Shown here piece by piece: positions 24,806 through 33,100 of a DNA stretch of 64,000 nt. The notes beneath the pieces were generated by a model. It had not been told where the DNA came from. It saw only the letters and a program-made list of their open reading frames with translations, and did not search any database. The stretch spans positions 124,001-188,000 of the forward strand of contig NZ_BBXF01000008.1 of NCBI RefSeq assembly GCF_001570585.1. Direction: 5' to 3'. Source of the DNA: Herbidospora daliensis. GTDB lineage: Bacteria > Actinomycetota > Actinomycetes > Streptosporangiales > Streptosporangiaceae. The translations under genes were made by a program, and so were the position numbers. The number at the start of each line of letters is the position of its first letter. Positions within the stretch are counted from its first letter, which is position 1.

Positions 24806-26247
24806 TGGAAGCCGAGAGTAGATTAGCACTACGATCTCTACCTCCGACCGAAGAGGTCATGAGGGCGTCTATTACTCATCTGCGATCTCTGTACGAGAGC
24901 GCTCCACCGGAGCTCATCGAATCCATAATCGATGAATTCAATCGCCACGGAACCATGACCTCGGATGTGGAGCGCGCCTGGGCGAGGCTACGAAATCGAG
25001 TCATGGACGAGGGTGCATCAGAGCGCCTCAGCCAGATCTCATCCAAGCTTGTCGTGGGGGCGTGCAGTGGCGGTGAAGTCTCTACAGCCACATTCGCGTT
25101 TGATGACGGTTCATTCTTGATCCTCATGGACCATGGACTCGCGAACCTCACATTCTTTTCCGCCGCACTCTACGTCGCCAGCCGCAACTCCCCTCTGCTG
25201 GGTCGCCCAGTGATCGGCGAGCAAGTGGATTCCGTCACAGCAGCGCGTGCAATCAGACTTGCCGTAGCGTGGGTTGCTGCAGGCGGGCGTGCAGGGCAGG
25301 TTCCGCCACTCAAGTTGACACTCGAAGAATTGGAGATGGCTAGCCTACTGGTCGCCGAAATGGACGTATTCGTCCTGGGCCATGAAGCGGCACATATTCT
25401 GCTGAACCATTTCGCTGGCGAACGCAAGTCGCTCGGAATGGTCGGAGGAACCAATCGATTGCTCGGCAAGGGACAGAACGAAGAACTCTCTGCAGATATC
25501 CTCGGCACCACATTGATGTTCGACGACATGCTGGAGAGTGGAACCGGCTCCACAGCGGTTATCGAGCTGAGAATAACGGCTATCCGCCTTTTCCTGGCCA
25601 CTCTGGAGATGTACGAGCAGTCGTGCTTTTTGACTCAGCCAAGTAGTCATCCTCCTGCAGGGCTCCGATGGCAGCGAATAGTCGATACATGTCTTAATCC
25701 ACGGTTTCCCGAACTCTCCGAGGAACTACGCTTTTTCGATCTGCCGTCCAGAGCCCTCGACCGACTGAGGGATTTCCCGCGCTGGGGGGATGCAGACGCC
25801 GTACGCAACGGCCTCGGGAAACGCCTGGATACACCCTTGTGGCGACAGGACGACTGGAAACGAGCAGCGGAACTCAGTTTCCTACTGTGTGCAACCACCT
25901 CCGAAGCATTGGCCGCACTAACAGGCTGGTCCGGATGGTTGCCCGAGGAACATATCGGAGAACGTATTAGCGCGCTCATCAAGTGCGTTCTCGAAACGCC
26001 GCCCGTGCGCGACCTGATCCGAGAAACAGTCGTCGACGCCCGGACCGTGACACGACTCGAAGCGCTGGAGATCATCGCGGCCGAGGTTAACTTGATTATG
26101 GGTCAGCCGGAAGGCGAAGACCCTTTTCCGAACTGGGCCATTGCGATCATACTTATTGCCTCCGTTCGGGGCATGGGGGAGCGTAAACGCGCGAACAAGC
26201 ACGACGATCCGTTCCAGGAGGAGCCGCTAGAACGGCTGCCATCCTGA
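24805..26247 (+). CDS. Putative HEXXH zinc metallopeptidase-like protein
   Basis: A 480-residue protein starting at GTG 24805. The core has '[15 protein letters not shown]' with His193-Glu194-x-x-His197, followed about 30 residues later by '[10 protein letters not shown]' with Glu227 in an ExxAD context. That spacing is the gluzincin pattern seen in M48-like peptidases. Flanking regions are helical with no signal peptide or clear membrane segment, so it probably acts in the cytosol. Codons are A/T-richer than the chromosome, suggesting transfer. With the coupled 119-residue gene it forms a two-gene module inside the element; a defence or toxin role is possible but unproven. Confidence 0.65.
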   Translation: MEAESRLALRSLPPTEEVMRASITHLRSLYESAPPELIESIIDEFNRHGTMTSDVERAWARLRNRVMDEGASERLSQISSKLVVGACSGGEVSTATFAFDDGSFLILMDHGLANLTFFSAALYVASRNSPLLGRPVIGEQVDSVTAARAIRLAVAWVAAGGRAGQVPPLKLTLEELEMASLLVAEMDVFVLGHEAAHILLNHFAGERKSLGMVGGTNRLLGKGQNEELSADILGTTLMFDDMLESGTGSTAVIELRITAIRLFLATLEMYEQSCFLTQPSSHPPAGLRWQRIVDTCLNPRFPELSEELRFFDLPSRALDRLRDFPRWGDADAVRNGLGKRLDTPLWRQDDWKRAAELSFLLCATTSEALAALTGWSGWLPEEHIGERISALIKCVLETPPVRDLIRETVVDARTVTRLEALEIIAAEVNLIMGQPEGEDPFPNWAIAIILIASVRGMGERKRANKHDDPFQEEPLERLPS

Positions 26248-26276
26248 ACGAAGCGCTCCGCACCCTCGGTTCTTTG

Positions 26277-26466
26277 ACATGATGAGCGAGATCTGCGGGA
26301 TCATGCCCGAGGCGCGCACGTTGCGGCGGAAGATCTCCCCGTACAGGCCGAGAGAGACCACACCCTCCTGGATGCGCGCCCCCGCACCCTCGTTGATGTT
26401 GACGATCGGGGCGCCGATCTTGACGGCCATGTCCATGACCTTGCAGGTCTTCTCGACGTAGACCTC
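26277..26466 (-). pseudogene. Acyl-CoA carboxylase beta-subunit (PccB/AccD) fragment
   Basis: Reading leftward: '[19 protein letters not shown]', '[20 protein letters not shown]', '[20 protein letters not shown]'. This is the highly conserved carboxyltransferase core of propionyl/acetyl-CoA carboxylase beta chains, about 63 codons long. Homology stops at 'SLIM' on one side and at the IS terminus (26467) on the other. It has no start or stop of its own. Confidence 0.85.
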
Positions 26467-27684
26467 TGTGCCTGCCGATTATTCCATCCGTCCAGGTCAC
26501 GGGCTTGAAGGCAGGCTTCGATTCCTGACGAGAAATAGTGCGGCAGGATGACCGGTCATGCTCCTTCGCCTGGCCTACCCGGCCGTCACGAACACCTTCG
26601 CGGCGCTGCGGTTACTGCCAATGGGAGATCGGGACAAGGACATCGAGATCCTCGCCCTGCGTCACCAGATCATCGTTCTCGAACGGCAGCTCGGCGTCGG
26701 CGCTCGGGTAAGGTTCGCTCCTGAGGATCGAGCGTTCCTCGCCGCTCTCCTGGCACCGCTGCCCCGCGACGTCCTGCGCCGGCTGAAGCTGCTCATCCGG
26801 CCCGACACCGTCGTGCGCTGGCACCGCGATCTGATGAAACGGCGTCATGCTCGTGCCTGCGCGCCGAAACGGCGTGGACGCCCGCCGACCGTCCGCTCTA
26901 TCCGCGTCCTTGTCCTGCGCCTGGTCCGGGAGAACCCCTCCTGGGGCTACCGGAGGGTCCACGGAGAGCTCGCCACGCTCGGCATCACGGTGGCGCCGTC
27001 CACAGTCTGGGAGATCCTCAAGCGGGAAGGCATCGATCCCGCACCGGGCGGGCGTCGACCACGTGGGCCGACTTTCTGCGCTCCCAGGCCGAGGCGCTGC
27101 TGGCCTGCGACTTCATCGAGACTGTCACTCTTGATGGGCGGCGTCAGTACATCCTGGCCGTCATCGACCACGCCACCAGACGCGTCCGCGTGCTCGGCAC
27201 CACCACCCACCCGACCGCGAACTGGGTCGCCCAAACCGTCAGGAACCTGATGATGGATCTGGAGGACACCGGCTGCCGGGCCGCTTTCTGATTCGCGGCC
27301 GGGACGGCAAGTTCCCCGGGCTCATGGACGAAATCCTGGCTCAGGCCGACGTTCAGACCGTGCTCACCGGTATCCGGATGCTGCGGATGAACGCGGTCAT
27401 GGAACGGTGGGTGCGGTTGTGCCGCCGCGAGCTTCTTGACCGCTGTCTGCTGTGGAACGAATGCATCTGCGGCACGCTCTGCGCGAGTACGAACAGTTCT
27501 ACAACGGCACCGCGCCCATCAATCCCTTGGCCAGGCGGCCCCGCTGCGTCCCGTCCCGGCTCTGATCATCGAGCAGGAGCGGATCGCGAGCTTGACCATC
27601 CGTCGGCGGGACCGGCTCGGTGGAATCCTTTACGAGTACTCACATGCGGCTTGAGCTGCACGGATGGAATTATCGGCAGGCACA
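26467..27684 (+). mobile_element. Insertion sequence copy A (rve-integrase transposase), decayed
   Basis: Ends TGTGCCTGCCGATTATTCC (26467 on) and the complement of TGTGCCTGCCGATAATTCC (to 27684) form the terminal inverted repeats. The 1.2-kb body is about 80-90% identical by eye to copy B at 45503-46730, in the same orientation. No target duplication is evident. Confidence 0.85.
26558..27654 (+). pseudogene. rve-type transposase of IS copy A, multiply frameshifted
   Basis: The N-terminal part reads well: 'DIEILALRHQIIVLERQLG', 'NPSWGYRRVHGELATLGITV'. The frame breaks near 27045 and again near 27280. Pieces of the integrase core ('RQYILAVIDHATRRVRVLGT' equivalent, and 'RMLRMNAVMERWVRLCRREL') lie in different frames, ending at 27654. 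It is not functional. Confidence 0.85.
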
Positions 27685-27776
27685 ACCCTGACGCGCAAGC
27701 TCGTCGTGACGCCGGGGACCGACGCCGTGGGCATCCTCGATGGAGTGTCCGCGCCGTAACACGCACCCGATTCACC

Positions 27777-27819
27777 CCTCCATGGCCGGTCCGGACTCCC
27801 TCCGGGCCGGCCATGGAGG
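27777..27819. terminator. Strong hairpin between IS copy A and the TPR gene
   Basis: CCTCCATGGCCGG (27777-27789) pairs perfectly with CCGGCCATGGAGG (27807-27819) across a 17-base loop. It lies 49 bases past the stop of the minus-strand TPR gene and probably ends that operon. A plus-strand frame from the IS end to about 27759 ('KLVVTPGTDAVGILDGVSAP') may be the tail of a lost gene. Confidence 0.7.
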
Positions 27820-27867
27820 TGGAGTCGCCGGGACGGTCCGGTGCGTTCCTGGGAGGAGCGCGTGAAG

Positions 27868-29226
27868 CTACGAAGACGGATCCAGGCGGCGCACGTGCGC
27901 GACAGCCTGGAGATACCTTTCAACCAGTACGGGCTGAACTGCTGCGAGATCGGCCAGGTCCACACGGTCGCGGTCCAGGGCTTCTGCGAGCATCAGTGCT
28001 CGTCCGCGTTCGAGCGCGACCACCGCATCGGCTCCCTCGCCCTGCCGGGCCGCCGCCGACGCTGTGCGAGCGCCCAGTTCCGTGAAGCTCAGCAGCCACG
28101 TCTCTTTGTTCCGGCGGCCTGCCTGCAGGCGGTAGAGCTGTTCAGCGGCCCGCCAGGCGAAGGAGAAAGCCTCGCTCGCTTCGGCCCAAGCGTCCCGCTC
28201 CATCGCCCAAATGCCCCAGTTCTGTGCGGCCGACAAGATGTCCTCCGCATACGCGTGCGTGTCGAGTTCACAGCATCGGCGGTACAGGGCGATCGCCTCG
28301 CGCGTGTCGCCTGCGCCGAAGCGCAGTGCGGTGGCCAGATTCGTGAGCCTGCCGGGAAGGTGGGGGGAGTCGGCGGGCGTGGAAGCGACGGCCTCGCGCA
28401 GGCAGGCAGTCGCCCGGGTGTAGTCGTCGTCGGACTTCAGGACGGTCGAACGGTCCAACAGCGCGATGCCGAGATTCATGAGGATCTTGGGGTGCAGCGG
28501 GGAGCCATCAGAAAGCTCGGCGGCTCGTTCGTAGGCGCGGATCGCCAGGAGCAGATCGGTGATCTCGATCGCCGGATCGTTGCTCGCCTGGATGCTTTCC
28601 ATGGCCAGGTGCTCGTATCTCAGGCGACGGGCGTTGCCCAGGTTGTTGAGATGGCCCGAGAATTCCTGGTCACCGGCCGGGGTGTTCTTCAGCGCAGCTT
28701 CCGCGGCTTGGATGGCGGCGTCCAGAGCCGAGGGCGTGAGTGTTCGCTCGTAACGGTCGATCAGCAGCATCGACAGATTGGAATAGGCCCTGGCGGTGTC
28801 AGAGGAGCCGGGTTCGGTGTGGTCCAGAGATTCAGTCAGCAGGTCGAGTGCGGTGTCCAGGTCGTGGAGATCCCCCCGGCGGTCGTATCGGTCGGACAGG
28901 AAGACTCCCAGATTGCTCAGGTAGGTGATTCGGTCCGGCGAATCGGCGGAAGTGGTCCGCAACGCCGCCCAGCCCATGTCGATCGCCTCATCCAGGTCTG
29001 ATTCTGAAGCAGTGCGCTCATACCTGTCGGACAGGGCGACGGCCAGATTGGACAGGTAGACAGCCAGGCGGGGATCGTCGGCGGACGCCGCGTCCAGTGC
29101 GGCGCGGAAGAGGGCGATGGCTTCCTGGAGTGGTTCGAAATCTCCGGTGACGGCGTATCTCGCGCGTGCTTCGATGCCCTGCTCCACCAGTGCGCGGGAC
29201 TGTCGCGGCCCGTTCGTGTTCGTCAT
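27868..29226 (-). CDS. TPR protein ending at the pre-CHAT junction
   Basis: A 452-residue protein of tandem TPR-like units with the recurrent pattern 'YLSNLAVALSDRYERT', 'DLDEAIDMGWAALRTTSADSP'. After the repeats comes the linker typical of TPR-CHAT proteases: 'AAQNWGIWAMERDAWAEASEA', 'RNKETWLLSFTELGARTASAA', 'AVVALERGRALMLAEALDRDR'. In the family a CHAT protease domain follows at this point, but here the protein stops. The start overlaps the upstream NUDIX gene stop (ATGA). It is the third gene of the NACHT operon, presumably its sensor or adaptor. Confidence 0.82.
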   Translation of the reverse strand: MTNTNGPRQSRALVEQGIEARARYAVTGDFEPLQEAIALFRAALDAASADDPRLAVYLSNLAVALSDRYERTASESDLDEAIDMGWAALRTTSADSPDRITYLSNLGVFLSDRYDRRGDLHDLDTALDLLTESLDHTEPGSSDTARAYSNLSMLLIDRYERTLTPSALDAAIQAAEAALKNTPAGDQEFSGHLNNLGNARRLRYEHLAMESIQASNDPAIEITDLLLAIRAYERAAELSDGSPLHPKILMNLGIALLDRSTVLKSDDDYTRATACLREAVASTPADSPHLPGRLTNLATALRFGAGDTREAIALYRRCCELDTHAYAEDILSAAQNWGIWAMERDAWAEASEAFSFAWRAAEQLYRLQAGRRNKETWLLSFTELGARTASAAARQGEGADAVVALERGRALMLAEALDRDRVDLADLAAVQPVLVERYLQAVAHVRRLDPSS

Positions 29227-29990
29227 CGGCGAGGCGGCAGGTCTTGCCGGTATCGCTGTTTACCGAACAGGAATGCTGACTGCGGGCCGATGAGGTATTC
29301 CTCACGGCGTCCATCGATGATGTCCTGGCTGGTCGCCAGGATCACGCCTTTTTCTTCGGGATCCTGGGCCAAGGCGATGATGTGTTGCAGCATGCGCCAG
29401 GTGCGTTCATCAGAGGAGACGGGCTCGTGTATTTCGAATACGCGGAGCTGCCAATACTCCTTGCCGGGGATTCTCCGGGGCCGTTCGACCACTTTGCGAA
29501 CGGATTTGAACGTGAGGGCCTCAGTACCGGCGGCGAGTTCGCTGTGGCCGATTTCGGCGAGTTCCTCGGCGAGTTCTCGTCGCAGGCATTCGGTGACGGA
29601 CTCGCGGTCGCTGTTCGTGCCGAACCACCGCAGGAATGATGCCAGAGCTCGGGAGGGAAGGAAGCCGCGCAAGTCCGATGAGGTCATGTCTTCGTTCACC
29701 GAGGGGCGATCGGCGCGGAAGGAAAGGCGGTCGAGGGTAGACATCGCTTCGGGATGGAATTTGAACACCCCGCCCGGCGGCCCGTAGGAGCCGGGCGTGT
29801 AGGGGGTATGGAAAAGCACGAAGCGGTCGTCTCGGCTGATGCGCAACAACGCGCTCATCGAGACCCTCACTTTCGCGGTCGGACGCAGCGCTGTCGACCA
29901 TGCCGGGAGAATGTCCCGGTTGCGCCACGCCAACGCCCCAATGGCGATGAGAGCACTGGCTAGGAGACTGGAGACGATGCCGCTGACCAT
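29223..29990 (-). CDS. Membrane-anchored NUDIX-like protein (resembles SMODS-associated NUDIX)
   Basis: A 255-residue protein from ATG 29990 with GGAG 5 bases upstream. Residues 1-20 ('MVSGIVSSLLASALIAIGAL') form one membrane anchor. The soluble part holds 'YGPPGGVFKFHPEA' and 'ECLRRELAEELAEIG', which correspond to the glycine loop and the REx2EE part of a NUDIX box; a large insertion separates them. This architecture resembles the SMODS-associated NUDIX class proposed in nucleotide-signalling conflict systems, where it may bind or degrade a nucleotide signal at the membrane. It lies between the NACHT gene and the TPR gene in one operon. Family name is from memory of the motif layout, so moderate confidence. 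Confidence 0.65.
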   Translation of the reverse strand: MVSGIVSSLLASALIAIGALAWRNRDILPAWSTALRPTAKVRVSMSALLRISRDDRFVLFHTPYTPGSYGPPGGVFKFHPEAMSTLDRLSFRADRPSVNEDMTSSDLRGFLPSRALASFLRWFGTNSDRESVTECLRRELAEELAEIGHSELAAGTEALTFKSVRKVVERPRRIPGKEYWQLRVFEIHEPVSSDERTWRMLQHIIALAQDPEEKGVILATSQDIIDGRREEYLIGPQSAFLFGKQRYRQDLPPRR

Positions 29991-30104
29991 TCGGACTCCG
30001 GCTTCTCGGGCTGCATGTACAACGCACGTGCTGTCAGCTTGGCATGGGGGTTCAGCTCGGTGGAAGGCGAGCTGTGACAAACCCCCATCTGGGCGAGTTT
30101 GTCC

Positions 30105-33100
30105 TCACTTGTCATTCATCGCGGAGCGAGCGGGAGTCGCGTCACTCGGCGGCGGCTCGGTGAAGAGTCCGGCTTTGTGCTCGGCGTCGCGTCGTAGTCG
30201 TGACAGCACCGTCCGAACGGAGTCGGGCAGGGCCGTGGCCTGGAGCCTGGTGGTGATCGATAGGGCCACATTCGTCTCGCTGTCGGCGGGTGTGTCGTTC
30301 CGCCAAAGCTGTAAGGCGTTGGCCGCGATCTGCGCGAGCCGCGGGTCATCGAGGTCGCACCCCTCCAGCACCCGCCTCCATTCGCCCAGGTACGCCAGGC
30401 CCGTCAGTCGGCCGACGGCCACGCTGGGATGAGATCGGGCGACCGGAAAGGCCGAGAGCGTGGCTCTGGCCATGTCGGCTTCGGATCGGTTGCCTCCTCG
30501 TGCCGAAATTCTCCCCAAGTAGCCGACAGCAGCGAGAACACCCGCCAGATCGGTCTCCTCAAGGTGGCCGTACCCGCTTGTGCTGATGATCGCCGTGGTC
30601 GGGTTGCCGCTCAGTTCCACGGCGAGATCGCAGGCGTAGGGGAGCGCCTCAGTGGCGCCGACGGCGGCGGCCGCCATCACATACCGCCATGCCTGCCGGC
30701 CGGAGGGCTTCGGTCGGGCGGCGCGGAATCCGCCGGCGCCACGTTCGTCGAGCCGCACTCCGGGACCCGGCCGTGCGTCGATGAGGAATCCGAGGCCGGC
30801 CAGGCCGAAGATCGCCAGCTCGACTGCTCGGTCGTCCCCTGCCAGCAGGGACAACAGGTCGGTGATGCCGCCTCTGGTTCGGGCGAAGGCCATGGACCAA
30901 GGCCAGGCCTGCCGCCCGGCGATGCCTCGGACCTCCAGGGCTCGGGCGGTGTGCAGCGTCAGCCTCACCCCGCGCTCGCGGTCGATGGCGAACACCCCGG
31001 TCACCAGTGCGGCCAAGGATTCCAGCCGGTCGGGGTCGGCGTGCGCGGCCATCTCGGTTATGACGTGTTCGACGTGGTCCAGCGCTCTGGAGGCATTGAC
31101 GACGTCGAGGTCGGCGATGGCCGCCGCGGTGATGAGCATCCTGGAAGGTGATCCGTCAGGGACAGCGCCCATCACGATGGCAGTCGCCTGCACGGGAAGC
31201 AGACGATGGGCGGCCGCCGCCGCCACCGGCTCGTCGTCTTGGTCGATCAAGTTCATCAGACGAGCTTCGGTCTCCGGCTTGGTGAGCACGGCCCACGCAG
31301 GCGTGACGTCCTGAGAGGAGTCCGTCTCCAGGTCGTTCAGGAGGTCGGCGACATCGTCGGCGAGATCGAACCGGAACCGGTACCGGAGAAGGAGGTCGTG
31401 ATGGGGCGCGCAGGCGAGTTCGGCCAGCAGACGGCGGCGTTCGCCGGTCAGCCGGACCTGTTCCTCATGTCGTGCCGCGTCGGCGATCTCGGATTCGATG
31501 CCCTGGAGTCGGTCAGAGCACGAGGCCGTCCAACGGTGGCGGACAGCGTCGGTCGAATCGGCTTGGAGAGCCCGGAAGGCTGTCATCGCCGCGTCGGTCG
31601 TCGGCCAGGGCTGGGCCGGGTCGACGAGCTCGGCGATGCGGGGCAACAGGTGATGGAGGCCGGCTCGCCCGGCCAGATCCAGCGCGGCATGGCGGACCTG
31701 TGGCGGGGTGCCGGAGGTGAGTACTGCGTGGATCGCCTGGCGAAGTGTCGTGCGGACGCGCCCCGAGGCCGGTTCAGGCGCGCGGTGCATCATCCGTTCC
31801 AATCCCCGCAATGCGGCTACGCGCGCCGGGGCCGACACGGATGAGTCGGTCACCAGGGAGCCCAACAATTGTCTGGCCCCGCGTCCCCCGAGATCTGCCA
31901 GCGCCGACGCGGCGCGAACTCGCTCGTCTTGACGTAGGCCAGGCAGCGCGATGCGGTCGCGGAGGTCGGCACGCAACTGCGGCAGCAGGGCACGGGCGGG
32001 GGTGCGGGCGGCGCGCAGGAACTCCACGGCCAAGCCCTCGTCGTACCGCATGGCTTCGTCGACCAGCGCGGAGACGGCGGGGTCGTCTCCTTCGAGGCTG
32101 TTGAGCAGCAGAAGGATCGGCACATGCCAGCGGAAGTCCCTCACCCCCTCCAGCAGTTCCGAGCGGTTGACGCGAGCGAGCGCACGAGCGGAGAAATAGT
32201 CCTGAATCAAAGAGGATTCGAAGGTCACACTCGCGGCTTGGCGGGTGAGCAGACCGCATGCGACCAGGTCATCGACCATGTCTTCGACGTCGTCGGCGGC
32301 CGAAACGGCAGGAAGATCCGTGAGAGGCAGACGTTCCGATCTTCTGCGGGTCAGTTCACCGGCGATGGCGGACAAGACGCGGTCTCTGAGGTGAGCGTCG
32401 ATTCGCGAGGTTTCGACCAGCCTGCCGACGTATCGGCCCAACAGCGCGTTGACCGAAGGGTCGGCGTCGGGTTCCTCCGCGAGGATGTGGATCAGCGGGA
32501 GCACCGCAGGCGACCACAGGGTCGGGGAGGGCCATCGAGGGATCCCCTCACCCCCGTCGGCATGGTCGTCGACGAACCGATCGATCAATGATCGGCCGGT
32601 GTCACCGTTGGAGGCCAGCGCGCGCTGCAGGAAGGGTCGAACGAGGGCGGGAGCGGGCGGGGCCAGGATGTGGATGCTGAAAGGCCCGATATGTGAAGTG
32701 CTGCCTGAAGTGTCGGCATGAGCGCCGATGCGGCAGGCGATGACGACAGAGCTGCGGCGGCCTTCATCGAGGGCCAGGTCACGGAGCCATTCGAAGATCC
32801 CTTCTCGCCCGTCGACGCCGAGATGATCCAGGTGATCGACGAGGAGGCGGACCGCCCCGATGGCCAGGAGCGCGGGAAGCTCCTGTGCCCAGTCTGTGGG
32901 CAGTCCGCAAGCCGTCCAAGCGAGGCGCAAACCGTCCAGGTCGCCGACTGCCGACAGGTCGGCGGCGCTCACCTTCAAGGGCAGGAATGCGGGAGCCGGT
33001 GATGGATCACTCTCGATGTCGGGTGTCATCGAGCGCAGGCGAATTTCCTCGAGCAGAGTGGTTTTGCCGGCAAGGGCCTGTCCAAGGAGGACGACGTGCC

